NCBI GenBank assembly: GCA_004352715.1
Contig: SCFE01000011.1
Coordinates: 1,941,796 to 2,005,795 of the forward strand
DNA from: Hofstenia miamia
Taxonomy: Eukaryota > Xenacoelomorpha > Acoela
Direction: 5' to 3'
DNA: 64,000 nt
A program made the translations under genes and the position numbers. A model generated the notes under the pieces. It worked only from the letters and a program-made list of their open reading frames with translations. It was not told where the DNA came from and did no database searches. Of this stretch, positions 22,030 to 34,273 are shown in pieces. Positions within the stretch are counted from its first letter, which is position 1, and the number at the start of each line of letters is the position of its first letter.

Positions 22030-22525
22030 CTCCCAGCCCAAATTGTGGACTCATTAAGTTACAGATACGGGTATGATTAAGAAAATAATAAACCTCTTGT
22101 TTTATTCAACACATACATGCACTTATAATTTATTACACTGTGATGATACTATGCCGCTGGCGAACACGAATGTCTGGTAGTTACGGACTATTATTTAGTG
22201 AGATGAGAACTAACAATGAAAATGAGGTTTTTACTTTTGCAATGAGATAGAAATTAAATAGTGAGACAAATAGGGTAGCACCATGCACTAGTTGAGCACT
22301 GAACTGTTTCTACTTCTAAAGACTCCGCTTCGGCTGGAAGCCACGTTAATTGATCATCTTGGAAATACCTAAAGTATCGTATCAAATACTTGGATGAAGT
22401 ACAATTGTTTCTATTAGTTATTTTCTCGTTACTTGTTTTCCCCTGAATCAGGGCTGTCATTATCTAAGTTAAACCTTCTGCAGAGTCAATTAGTTGCTAG
22501 TAAAATTACAGCCCACGATTCTATA
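22030..22525 (+). mobile_element. LTR subfamily B, 3' part
   Basis: From CTCCAGCCCAAATTGTGG-like sequence to CCCACGATTCTATA it matches the last ~500 bases of the LTR at 15368-16281. It contains CpGs. The expected primer-binding site does not follow: the next bases run straight into leader sequence, so about 100 bases were deleted at the junction. Confidence 0.75.
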
Positions 22526-22642
22526 CTACCATCTGTCAGTTGCTTTTATTTCTCCTACACAGTTGGATATTTCTTCTACATTATTGGAATTATTTTTGGA
22601 ACCTTTTTCCCTTACTTTACTTTTACTTGTTTACTTATTCTT

Positions 22643-24190
22643 ATGGATATGGATTTTTCTATTTCTCATAATTGGACTCCCACTCAGGGTTTCCTCTGTG
22701 TGAGCACTGGCAACTTGAACACTGTCACTCACGCCACTGGATTTAATTCTATTGTTGATTTACCCACTCCTACCCCCACCAAACCTGTTTCTGCTATGTC
22801 TACACCCTCCAAAGTTGTTATGCAAGAGACTCCTACTCCTTCTACCTTGTCAAACCCATTTATTTCATATAAGCCATTATCACCTCCTCCAGAGTTACTG
22901 ACAATCAAAGTCAATCAGCTTAGTTCAGAGCAGATCTCTCAGCACAGCTCCTGTGAAGCCTGCCTTGATGCATTGCAAGTAGAGCTATGACAACAAGCAA
23001 CTGAAGCTTGGCAATGTGAGAGATGCTTGCTCAACTTGATTTCAGCATTAGGGATGCCAATTCAGGAATCATCCCTGCATTATCCACTGATCTCATCAGG
23101 AGAACCTGATTATTTGACTCATGGCTTTTTGGAAAATGCTCCTGACACTCTCTCTGAAAGGTTTTCATGTATTATATCACGGACATTTTCTGCTCACTTT
23201 TCTCACAACACCTACAACACCCCCAGTGATGCTGCCTTTTGTTACCCTGGTTGCCTCTTTTACAGTTGGAGGCCCTACATTTACTCAGTCTGCTCTCTCT
23301 CAAGTTTCAACACTAACCACATTAGCTCTTGTACCCTGAGTGCAACAGTAGTACCCTCAGTGCCTGTTAGTGTCACAGTCACTCCAACTTCTATGATTGC
23401 TCCACCTCCTCCTCTGAGTAACCCTATCAGGTCTATGACAACTCATGGACCATGCTTTACCCAGTCTATTCTGGCCACAGAAGCATCAGGAAGCAAATCA
23501 GCAAATCTTTTTAATAGGCACTCAGTGTTGCCCAAATTTACTGGAAAGATAGACAAAATTTTGCAGTTATTTGAAGAGTGGCTCTTTCTCTTCAAGCTCA
23601 TGATGAAGCAATATAAAACTACCCAATATGCTGTTGCCACGCAATTCCCCATGTACCTTTAAGGCCTCACATACAATCACTACATGATGCTGGATAGAGA
23701 GGTCAAAACAAATTATCAACTACTTGTTGGTCACTTTGAGGACTACTACAAAGTGCCTCACATAAAACAGCAGTACAAGACACTTTTATGTAATCCCTCC
23801 TTTAAAAAGGGAGATGATGTCAAGACTTATATTACACAGGTTGATAGACTCTTTTGCCTCAGAAAGTTAATGCCAGAATACTCATGACATGATCTCTTTT
23901 CATATATTTATCAGGGATTCCCTCCTACCATTAGGAGCCACCTCAAACTGAAATGTGATCAGGAGGATGACTTGAATTCCATTATTAAGAAGCTGATCAG
24001 CATTGTCTATATGTTACAAAACACAACTTGCATTGAGAGAGATGCTGGTGATCTAAAGACAGGTCAAACTGCCTCAAAGACACTGACCTCCTCAAGTTCT
24101 GCTGTAGTGCAGAAGATATCAGATAATGAATATGACAATCAGCTCACATTTGGATACAGAGTAGGGCAGTTATTTGTCTAATAGCAGATG
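22643..24190 (+). pseudogene. LTR retrotransposon gag (subfamily A), decayed
   Basis: Gag of the A element, related to the B gag at 16681. It begins MDMDFSISHNW and has a Pro/Thr-rich N-terminal part. The coiled-coil zone is broken by a stop at 22990. The capsid-like domain (about 23515-23990) has HSVLPKFTGKI, FEEWLFLFKLMMKQYKT, YNHYMMLDREVKT and GDDVKTYITQVDRLF. Stops occur at 22988-22990, 23660 and 23885. I see no zinc knuckle after the capsid in either copy. CpG is nearly absent, in contrast to B. It is inactive. Confidence 0.78.
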
Positions 24191-24199
24191 GAGATGGTT

Positions 24200-27100
24200 T
24201 CATCATTGATGAGCCATCAACTGAAGTGTGATCTCCCAACACCCTGGTCAAGTCTGTCAGTCATTTAAATTAGATGGAGCACTGCCTCCCAAAAACCATG
24301 TGCATGATGTCTTGGTGATAACCTCATTATTGCATACTAACATCATCCCTGTGGATGTGAATGGATTGCTAATCAATGTTACTATCAATATGGGAGCCTC
24401 TGCTTCCATAATAAGCAACACCTGTTGCAACAAGCTTTGTCTATAAAGAGAGGATCTGTTACTGTCTACAGTGTGCTTGTTGGATGCTTTGGGGAACACT
24501 ATTTTGCAGAAGGGTCAAATAAACAACCTTGAGTTACATATCCACCAAGAATGCTTCCTAGTGGACCTTATCATAGTTGATATCTGCAATCAGCCCTTGC
24601 TGTACAATGTCATTCTGGGAAATGATTTCCTTGAGAAAAATGCCTGTGTAATAGATTATGGAACTAACACAATCTCAATCCATGAAAGTGAGCTTCAGGA
24701 AGAGCTTACAGCTGTTTGCAACCAAGAAATTCTACTAATGTTAACTGACAACATTGTTGTGGAACCTTGGCACTGGCAATGAGTTGCCATCACTACAAAC
24801 TCTCCCTATGAGGGTGATGTCATGATTTCAGAACAAAGAGGAAGATGCCTTCATGGTCTCCATCTTTCTCCAGACCTCTGTCATGTCTCCTGTGGCAAGA
24901 CTTATGTTACTGTGCTTAATAGTTCTGCACACTTGATCCAAATAGATCCAACCAAGATATCTATCATTGTGATTGTGGTCTGACTCAAACTTAAAGCTGC
25001 TGCCTGTTTACCTGTTCTCACCACAATTCATGATCTGAGTGAACCCAGTGATCCAGTCTGGATCCCAGTCATAAATGAGAAGACTCATGGGCACCTGAGT
25101 CTACAAGAATGTGATGTGCTATCTGCTCTTTTGCACCAGCACCATAATGTGTTCAATTATGGATCTATTAGTGTTGGTAAAGCCATTGGGCAGCACCACG
25201 CTATTGAAACCAAGAGTGATTGCCCCATTCAATTGCCAGTTCAAAGAGTACCTGAGAATTTATGAGCAGAATATGAACAGATCCTCAGAGATCTCATTGA
25301 GAGCAGGGATCATTCAGAACAGCTGTATGCACACCTATGGTATTTATCCACCAAGGCAAGAAGTACTGCCTTTGTGTTGACTTTCAACAATTGAACAATA
25401 TCACCATCAAAGATGTGTATCCATTACCTTGCATCTAGGATCTTCTATATGATGCCAGCATGTACAGTTTGTTCTCATGCTTAGATCTCTGTAAAGCCTA
25501 TTGGCAGATACCTATGAAGGCTGCCAACATCCTGAAAACCACTTTTATCACAATGTATGGCCTTTTTGAGTGGAAATATATGGCCTTTGGGCTTTGTAAT
25601 GCTCCAGCTACTTTTCAGTGTTATGTCACACAGGTACTATGGAATGGGGCCAACATTCTTGAACCAGGGATCACAGCTTATATGGATGATATCCTTGTTG
25701 CTGGACACACATTCTCTGATCATTTAGATAAGTTGGGTCACACTCTTAAGATCTTGTACAACTCTGGTCTCTGGCTCAATGGAAATAAGTGTTCACTCAT
25801 TGCCCCACAAGTTACCTTCTTGGGGAGGGTGATCAAACCTGGGAAAATCTTGATAAAAAACAACATGAAAGAACATCTCAATAACATTGAGACCCCACGC
25901 TCTTACAAGGATGTCCAACACTTGATGGGCTTTCTAAATTATTACTGCTCATTAATTCCCAAACTAGCCAACCAAACTATACACAAATCCAATTTGCTCT
26001 GAAAGAACACTGAGTTCTGTTGGACCTGGGCTGAACAAGAGGAGCTGGATTCTGTGAAACAGGAACTAAGACAGATCCTGAGTTTAAATATGCCTGACTA
26101 TGCCAAGGAGTTTATAGTTGAATGCAATGCAAGCTCTGTCACCATCAATGGTGTCCTAAGTCAGGTTATCAACAGTCAGGAAAGTCCAGTACAATACTTT
26201 AGCCAGAAGCCTCAAAGTACTGAGCTAAATTATGGAGCAATGAAATCTGAGATGCTAGTGCTTTTTGAGATTCTGAAGAAGTTTTGATTCTTCATTTTAG
26301 GTCGTCAGTTTGTTGTTCACACTGATAACTCTGCACAAGCATGGCTCAAAAAGTTTTCCAGGGACAAATCAAACATCATCACCTAGTGGTTAGAATATTT
26401 GAATGATTTCACCTTTACGATCACCCAATGTCCAAGGAGATTACATCTCAATGCAGATTACTTTACCACTCTTCCTAGTTATGAGAGAGATCTGGGGAAG
26501 CTGCCTGGTGAGAAGACTCCCTTCAGGTTTATCCCAGCATGCAACTACAAGCTCCTTCCTGACATTAATGCTGATTGGAATGGGAAAGCAATCCTCCTCA
26601 TTATGGTGAAGGAAGAGATATCAGAGAAGGAAATTGCTGTCCATCAGCTGCACAATAAGATCTTATCAGAAATCATCTACAAAGTAAACAACCCTAATCA
26701 TACTATAAGTTATGTTGCCAAAAGGTATTTCCAACATTACCACTGGAAGATCACTGATGCTGGACTTCTTTATGCACACAGCTGAAACAACTGTCTGATG
26801 ATTCCAGAGTACTTTAAGAGGGATCTTGTCCAGAAGATCCATGAACGTGGTCACCTTGGAATTATCCAGACTGAGCAAACCTTCAATGCCCATTACATTA
26901 CCATAGGTATAAGAGCTACTGTTCAAGATGTAATAGACAAGTGTGAAGCATGCCTGCTTCAGGGAGCTGGACAATTTCTGGAACAGAGAGCCAAGCTCCA
27001 CAGTCAGGTCACTGAAAGAACTAACAAAGTAGTCCATATGGACCTAGAGAAATTGTTGAGGGATGAAGAGGGATTCCAGTATCTTTTGGTTTTGATAGAC

Positions 27101-27860
27101 CATTTCACAAAATATGTGAGACTCATTCTGCTCAACAACACTACAGCTGAAGTCATTGGAGAAAAGATTGTAAAGGAGTGGATCTTCAAACTCAGACCTA
27201 TGGAAAGATTGGTTTCTGACCTCAGTCCTCAATTTGAGAATAACCTGATGTCCACCCTCATGAAAGAACTAGAAACCATGCACAACTTCACCACCATGTA
27301 CCATCTGCAATCAAATGGTGTTGTTGAGTGACTAAATCTCACTATCATTAAGTTTATCAGAGTAGCCTTAGCCCACACTGCCAGCAGAAATTGGAGATGA
27401 GTAATAGAGGCAGTAGAGTTCTTCTACAACACTGCCATTCACTCTACCATCAAAGTGAGCCCTTTCAAGGCTATATTTGGCCATGAGGTGAGTATGCTGC
27501 TATCTGTGATGTTCCTGGATTACAATGAACTGACCTTAGAGAACTTTGAAAACCAGATGCTACAAGAATTTCAGGAAGTTCACCTCTCTATCTGCTGGAA
27601 TACCAACCAGTCAGTTATTTGCCAGAAAAGGAACTTTTATAAGAAATTGTATGGCAAACAGCACAAGCAAGGAGATTCTGTCTTTGCTTACATTCCCCAT
27701 AGAATTACTGACACCAATAGAGTACAAAAACTTTCCACTAATTGGCAAGGACCTTTTATTATAACAAAAGTTTTAGATCACCACTGGAACTTACTAGATA
27801 ACAGTAAAGATATACATAATGCAGGCATCAACAGTAATAATGGTTTTCCCTAGTCAATTA
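24200..27860 (+). pseudogene. LTR retrotransposon pol (protease, RT, RNase H, integrase), decayed, subfamily A
   Basis: Domain order is that of Ty3/Gypsy. Protease (about 24290-24700): the active-site triplet reads NMGAS, so the catalytic Asp is lost. Reverse transcriptase (about 25300-25960): FSCLDLCKAYWQIPM, YGLFEWKYMAFGLCNAPATF and the catalytic AYMDDILVAG are well kept. RNase H follows (from about 26000): FIVECNASS, where the first acidic residue is Asn, then SQKPQSTELNYGAMKSEMLV. Integrase (about 26650-27860): an HHCC-type zinc domain (HERGHLGIIQTEQTF, CEACLLQGA), then VVHMDLE, LVSDLSPQFE and HLQSNGVVE carrying the D, D and E residues. The C-terminal part ends with GPFIITKVLDHHW. At least ten stops or frame changes occur, so it is inactive. 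Integrase is followed by a third coding region, not by the LTR. Confidence 0.85.
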
Positions 27861-28640
27861 CAGTGTAAATGAGATTGAATATTATGATAACCTCACTGAA
27901 TGTGAGGAAGACAACCTTACACATGTTGACTATGATAGTAACCTTGGTAGTAGTAGCAACACTATAGCTACTCATGTTTTGCCTAAATGAAAACCTAGAA
28001 ACCAGAGATATTTAGATCATTTAAATACCCAGGATTGGGACCTTAATCTTATATCTTTGTTTAGTAAACATGAAAAGATCAGAAAATCACCCACCAACCA
28101 GATGCCATGTGTGATGACAGATGAACCCATGAGATGAGACAAATTGAGCAACAACACTGAGACAAGTAGATGAAAGCACCTCACAAAATCACAAAAGCAA
28201 GAGTGCCCAGCAGAGGACTCCAGTAGTAGCAGCCACCACTATGAGGGGAGACAACTCTCTCCTTGGGAGTGGACTTCCCATGACTAAGCTTGGAGACAAC
28301 TCTCTGAGCAGGAGCAGACCTCAGACAACTATGCACAGAAACAACTCTCTGTGTGGGACTCTGAGGAGCTTAGAGTGCCTTTTGCCCAACTTACCAACAT
28401 AACCCTGACTTGACTCAAAACCCCCTCCTAGTCCTGGTCCTTCCTCCCATGAGTCAACTAGTGTTAGATCCTCAAAAGCAGAGGAATAAAAAGCAAAGGC
28501 ATCTAAGCTTGGAGATGAGATTCTACATCCATACTTCATCACTATGCAAAAGGCAGTTCATCTAGTTTGAGACAATCTATCAGAGGAAACTAGAAATAAG
28601 CTGCCATGGACTTTTAACACCAAAGATCTAACTTGTTCCA
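27861..28640 (+). other. Linker between integrase and ORF3 of the A element
   Basis: No long frame. A short imperfect repeat occurs at about 28240-28350 (GACAACTCTCTC / AACAACTCTCTG, three times), which in one frame reads as repeated GDNSL/RNNSL. It may be the decayed N-terminal part of ORF3. Confidence 0.4.
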
Positions 28641-30122
28641 TCAACATTATTCCCTTTATCATTGATGCAGAACATAGGCCCAAAGTTAACGCTATCATTT
28701 TCTAGACTCCAAGATGTTAGCTGGCATGGCACAACCCTATTGGTGAAGCACCATTAACACTATGTTTGACGAAGACTTCAACCTGTCCCACCTGTGCCAA
28801 CTGTTAAACAGCAAAGAGAAAATAAAGAAATTTGAATGCATCAACATTGACTTTGACAATCGGTTAATTGTTTACTTCTTCTGTGTAAATGAGGTAATTC
28901 ACTTGAAGACTATGGAAAAGATCAAAAAAGCCTATCAACTTGCTAAGGTAGAGAAGATACAATTAGTCATGTTTCTAAAGGAAGAGTACCAAGATACCAT
29001 CCTGGACAAAGTCGAGAACTTACACTTCCACATGGAAAAATTTCCAGTCTTATACAGCAGTTCCTACAGGCCCATGAGTATGTATAACACTCACCTCATT
29101 TTAGCCACAAAGATTATCTATACAGACCTGCTCATGCACCATCTTGTGGTCAACACTTGTTTAATTATTGATGCATGCATTCAGGCTCAGTCTCTGGAGT
29201 TGATTAACATCAGCTCACCAGGCCTCTCTATCATATCAGATCTCAATGTCAGCTTTGCCTTTTCACAGAGCACAGCCACACTGCAAGAAATTGATGAAGT
29301 ATGGAAGAACCTTAAGGCAGATCACAGTCTGGAAACAGAGTGGCCAACAATTAACATTCACAGCCCAACTTCTCAGTACCATTGATCCTTTGAAAGAACC
29401 TTAGCCAAGTAATGCTTGTCACATGATATGCAAGACTGCCAAAACTTTTCTGAAAAGTTATTCTCTGAGAAATTTGTGCTGGCAATCTAATCATGTGGAG
29501 CTATGTGGGTTCTAGCTGTTTATTCTCAAATTCAGCTGACTCTGGATAAATGAACTCAAGAAAAACTCACAATGCAGTGTCCTCACAAGATTGCCATTGG
29601 TCCTGCTGCTTGGAAAGTGAAAAATTGGCTGCTCCACTCCTGTTCATTGCCCACTTCCCCAGGAAAATCAAAAAAAGCTATGGAATGTTTTGAGGAGTTT
29701 TACACTTGCCTCATTGGATCCAGCAGACCCCTTGGTCATCTGCCACCACAAATGATCATGAACCATTTAGGAGTCACCTTTTCAGACTTAAACATCTTTT
29801 CAGATACACTCAATAAATATATGTGGGGAGCCACTGCTGAGACTAAATGTCCTTCTCTTAACTCAGAATATGTGCCCCTGTGCACCAGCTGGCTCATGCA
29901 CTGTGAGTATGGTTCTACAAAGCAATTCCCTGAGCTCATTGGTCATTACAACATCCAGTCACACACAGAGATTTTTTTCAACCAGTTATGCAAGTAACTC
30001 TGTGACCATGGTATACAGAGGTTTCATCCTGGGGATGATGTGCTGGCCAAAGAAATAGTTGAAGAAGCCCAAAAGCTGTTGTGTGGTCCTACTATCCAAC
30101 TGTTACCACAAACTTAACTGTG
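28641..30122 (+). pseudogene. Retrotransposon ORF3 of unknown function, after integrase
   Basis: Two longer frames (28762-29385, 207 codons; 29572-29997, 141 codons), with shifted pieces before, between and after, run up to the polypurine tract. I do not recognise the protein. It shows no signal peptide, no clear membrane segment and no fusion-protein features, so it does not look like an envelope. It includes a charged helical stretch (EKIKKAYQLAKVEKIQLVMF) and a C-terminal part rich in Trp, Cys and His. Its last ~40 residues correspond to those encoded at 15239-15360 in the B subfamily, so it was once a real protein in both lineages. The copy has several stops. Confidence 0.55.
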
Positions 30123-30136
30123 CAATAGGGAGGGCA
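30123..30136 (+). promoter_or_regulatory. Polypurine tract before 3' LTR
   Basis: AATAGGGAGGGCA directly abuts the TGTAGATTCAC start of the LTR, the standard place for the plus-strand primer. Confidence 0.65.
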
Positions 30137-31033
30137 TGTAGATTCACTTGGGCCCTTTATTTATTTTATTTTTATTTATTGGCACTCTCTTTAATTAATT
30201 TGGTGCTATTACCATCATTTATTTAGTGATTTTATTAATTTTCAGTGTTTCAAACTTAGTTTTCAAATTTATTGTAATTGTCCCCTTGATTAAAGAGTAC
30301 ATGTAATTGCTCATTTAATTTGCAAGGGAAAAAAGTGAATTTTGTAAAACATTAAATATTTACCTTTTCCCTGTATAAATTAGGGAACTTATTGTAGCCA
30401 TTGTCAAATAAATCTTGTTCTCACTGGAAAATGTTTGCTTTTTTATCTCTTATTATACCTCTAACCTTTTTAGCATCAGTATTAATATGATAATGAAACT
30501 GTAAGATCCAGCAATAATGTGGGAGGAACTCTGCTTTGCCTGGGGCAATAACTCACTCCTTGACAGATGTGAGCCCATATTGTGGTCACTTTAAGGCTGT
30601 GTGTAGGTATAAGAAATAAAAGAACTTCACTCTTGATCAATTGTACCTGTACATAACATCAAAATATGCAAATATATTATGCCATTGGCATATGTGACTA
30701 CATGGTAATCATACATTATTAATATCTTATTATATTGAGCTGAGATAACAAGAACTCTGAGCTAAATTTGTTTTATTGAGCTAGAAATTAAACTTGAGAC
30801 ACACAATTAGCACCTTGGCTGGTAAAGATGGTTTCTAATGATTTGGCTTTGGTGAGATGCTGTGTAAATTGGTTGCTAGCTGGAATGCATTCTTGGAAAT
30901 GGAATTGGTTCTTTTTCTACAGTGAAATTGGCGAACCACCAATCTTCATTTGTTTTGTTAGAGTATGGGCTGCTCTCAGCAATGGTAATTCTTTGTACCA
31001 CTTGAGCTGCTAGATGTGCCCCATGCTTCTACA
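30137..31033 (+). mobile_element. 3' LTR, subfamily A
   Basis: An 897-bp LTR from TGTAGATTCACTTGGGCCC to CCATGCTTCTACA, closely matching 13803-14669. With the internal region 22526-30136 it forms an element whose 5' LTR, as assembled, is B-type. This is either a real chimera or a consequence of the N gap. Confidence 0.85.
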
Positions 31034-33063
31034 ATAGAAAAGGTTAACCTAAGGTTAGCTATCAAGCTATTTAGAGTGCAGGAGATTATTTTAAATTGAG
31101 TTTATCAATAGGTAAGCTAAATGAAGAAAAACTCCTATGCCTAACATTAAACTAAAGACACACTTTCACTAGACAGAGCAGAGTGGTAAATCTGATGTTA
31201 AAAATGATGTCAAGTATAGAATTGTTGATGCCTCTCAGTTGCCTGATAATTGCAATGGTGTGAGTCCTTGAATAACTACTCATGTGCTGAACATTTAGCT
31301 TGCAATTCAAATAATAATAAATCCTGATATGATGCAAAGTTAAATCCAAATGATTTATTTCATCAACTAATTTAAATTTCTATACAGTATTTAGTACAAA
31401 ATTGTACAATGTTAAAATGTACCTGTTTTTCATTTATTATTAATTCTGTCTTTGGATTTCTTCTGCTAATTCTTATGCAATGTGTTGTTTTTGGCTATCC
31501 ATTAGCTATGTGATTTCTGTCAAAGCTTTTTGTGAAATCTTTTGCCAAAAGTTATTTATAGCTTAGTTAACAAAAAGCTTCTAATTGATATAAAAACAAG
31601 TTAATCAAAAATTATTTTTTTTTCTTCTTTTGATTAATACTGATTATGTCACAATACTTACTACAAATTGATTTCTTTAATTTGAATTTGCAACACAAGT
31701 TTGTGTGAAAAGTTGCACAATGGAAAAATACTAAACTTTAACTAAAAATCAAATGGGATTTAATTTAATTTTGTGAATTGTGAATTTTGGAAAGTGACAT
31801 ATGTTGAAAACCTGACAATTTTCAACTAAAATTTGTTAAAAACTGAGTGAATTTTTTAGGTACATACAACTAAGATTCAAAACCTATAGGTCTTAGAGTA
31901 TCTAAACATACTAAGCTTTAGTATAAAATCAAATGGGCTAAAATGTGGCATTCCATTCAGTTTAATGAATCCTAAATTCTGGAAAGGGACATATGTTAAA
32001 TAAAATAATTGTTAACTTGTATTTTGATGTATCATTTTCATCTCTCAATGTAGCATAATGTTTCTGTAATATTTTGCTGAAATAGTATCCTTTGTTTGGG
32101 ACATATATCTTAGTTGCAATTGCTAGCAGAAAAATTCTTGGTAAAAAATTTCTTGAGAAATGTGTTTATATGAAATCAAATAAATTCATATTTTTAATAC
32201 TTACTTTCAATTTCACAGTACTAAAACTGTTAACTCCATTGAATATCAGTTGTTGAAATATGAAATATAATTGTGAAATCTAATCTTGTGAAATTATTGC
32301 ATTATCAGTTATTAGAGTGTATAAACATATCTATATTAGGAAATCAAATATTTCTATTCATATTATAATATGTGAAGTCACTAGTAATTATTTCAAAGAA
32401 ATAATAATATTTTGCAATTATTCACATAATTATAATATGTAACTGAATAATTCTTATTTAGAAAATATGAGTGTGTTTATTTTAAAAATCTAGTATGCAA
32501 CAATTGCTTACAAAAATATAAATAGTGTATTCATGAGACTAAAAAAATTGCAATTTGCATTAAATTATAATTATAGCAATTAATTAATATTTACAGATAA
32601 TTTATAGGCTTGTATTATTTATCAGTTATCATAATATATTATGTAAAATCAAATAGTTTCATTGATTTGACATTTTTGCTCACTTGCTGACATTATTTAG
32701 CTAACACTTTTTCACAATAATGTCCTGTCCTTGATCATTGTAGGAATATATAAATAGTTACAATAACTAATCATCCCTATCAAAAATGTACAATAATAAA
32801 TTATAATAACACTTAAATTATATATATTTATTTCCACACATTTATGAGAGTTCCTATTACATTTATTGAGAGAATGTTTAGTAATATTGAAATATGAAAT
32901 TTCAAGAGACAAAGACAATAATAACATACACTAATTAAAAACATGACAATTTTCAAATAAAATTTGTTAAAAAATTAATGAATCTACAGCTCTTAGAGTA
33001 TCTAAACATTCTAAGCTTTAGTTCAAAACCAAATACACCTAAGTGTGAGAATTTCAGATTAGT
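31034..33063. other. Non-coding, CpG-poor interval with diverged direct repeats
   Basis: No gene supported. A ~100-base block starting CAATTTTCAACTAAAATTTG at about 31816 recurs at about 32947, including TCTTAGAGTATCTAAACAT and CTAAGCTTTAGT. A related ~190-base unit starts at about 31727. These look like remnants of a dispersed or tandem repeat. Confidence 0.45.
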
Positions 33064-33480
33064 AAAACATACTCTACATTAATAGACAATACTTACAGTT
33101 ACATGGAAGGCAAAATCCACTATTGTATCATGCAAAAATGCTAGAAACTATTGAATCACACATTCAATACTTGCTTTAGTTGAAGAAAATCATATTGTAA
33201 AAGTAATCTCATTGAAATGATACAAATTCCCTGCAGCCTCAAATGTGATGAAATATTTTTCTTCATCTCTGATAGGTATCTGATGATAGGCATTCTTGAA
33301 ATCCAAAGTGCTATAGTGCACATATTAGGAGACCTTCTCCACCAACTTATCAACATCTTTCTGAGGGTAGGCATTTAGATATCTGTATTTGGAATGGTTT
33401 GAGAATAATCTATGAACTTTCTCTTTTTATGCCTTTCACCAGTGGTGACTAGAACTTGAGTTCACCAGGTAGATGATAAA
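33064..33480 (-). pseudogene. Gypsy-type reverse transcriptase fragment
   Basis: On the minus strand I read SSIIEPLSSTW, VLVTTGERHKKRKFIDYSQT and, about 120 bases on, STLDFKNAYHQIPIRDEEKY followed by FITFEAAGNLYHF. These are the first RT blocks of a Ty3/Gypsy element different from the A/B family. Frames shift at least twice and the YxDD block is not recognisable, so the fragment ends before it. It continues the protease and gag remnants to its right. Confidence 0.75.
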
Positions 33481-33686
33481 GGTTCAATAATACTAGATTT
33501 CAACAGTTTGTTAAATTTATAAGTGATAAACATTTCATCTGCAGTAGAGTATCATCTAGATTTGGTTGCAATAGTTGGGGGAAAGGTTTGCAAAAAAAGA
33601 TGGTGGTTGTGCATGTGTGGCTGACACACCATAGATGAAGGGAAGATCATTTCCTTGAAGAGATATTTTCAGTTCAGAATGTCTAC

Positions 33687-33935
33687 TTAAGAAGTCATGA
33701 CTTCTGAGCACACACTAGGCCAGAGTGATAATTTTACATTGTTGTAATGTTTCCCCTGGTACACATGTTTAACATTACAATTACCTTGAGCTTCATTAAT
33801 AAGATTCACAGAGGCCATACTAATAACACTTTTTGATGGAATAATGCTCTTAGCTATTGATGCATCAATGTAGCTCTCAGAGCTCCCAGAGTTGACGCCT
33901 GCAAGTCTTTTACCATTGATGTTAACCTGAATCAT
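33687..33935 (-). pseudogene. Gypsy-type aspartic protease fragment
   Basis: An open frame of 82 codons with the retropepsin core. MIQVNINGKRLAGV leads into NSGSSESYID, where the family has D-S/T-G, so the catalytic Asp is Asn. It lies between the gag zinc knuckles (right) and the RT (left), as expected on the minus strand. It is not active. Confidence 0.75.
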
Positions 33936-34019
33936 TGCTCCTGTAAGACTAACAGGACATACAGCAACTAAAAATTTTGGACAGAGAAGTGTTGATGGTG
34001 ATACTGGCCTATGTCTTGT

Positions 34020-34273
34020 AGAAGTTGATTGACAAACATTCTGGAAGTGTCCTTGTTTCCTACATTGTTTGCAAGTGGCATCTCATGTAGTACATTTAAA
34101 CCTAGGGTGCTTCTTGTAGCCACAGAAATAAGATAATTGCTCAGTTACTGCAGTAGAATAAATCTCTAATTCATCAGGTTTTATAAATTGAACTAATGCT
34201 GTTGGTGTTGTTTGAATTATTTTCTGAAGCAGATAAGATTAACATTGTTTTTCAGCCATTTCAAGGGATCTAG
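34020..34273 (-). pseudogene. Gypsy-type gag C-terminus with CCHC zinc knuckle
   Basis: On the minus strand: SLEMAEKQC, ALVQFIKPDELEIYS, then YFCGYKKHPRFKC and CKQCRKQGHFQNVC. The last fits CX2CX4HX4C exactly. A stop lies between the two Cys-rich blocks. The upstream half of the same gag is on the far side of a solo LTR at 34274-35238. Confidence 0.75.

Noticed and set aside
26666-27232. Minus-strand frames within the integrase region
   Set aside because: They are antisense shadows of the integrase coding strand, where the zinc and DDE motifs are found.
33156-33374. 72-codon minus-strand frame beginning MPTLRKMLISWW
   Set aside because: It is a frame shadow of the Gypsy reverse transcriptase, whose real motifs (FKNAYHQIPI) are read one frame over.
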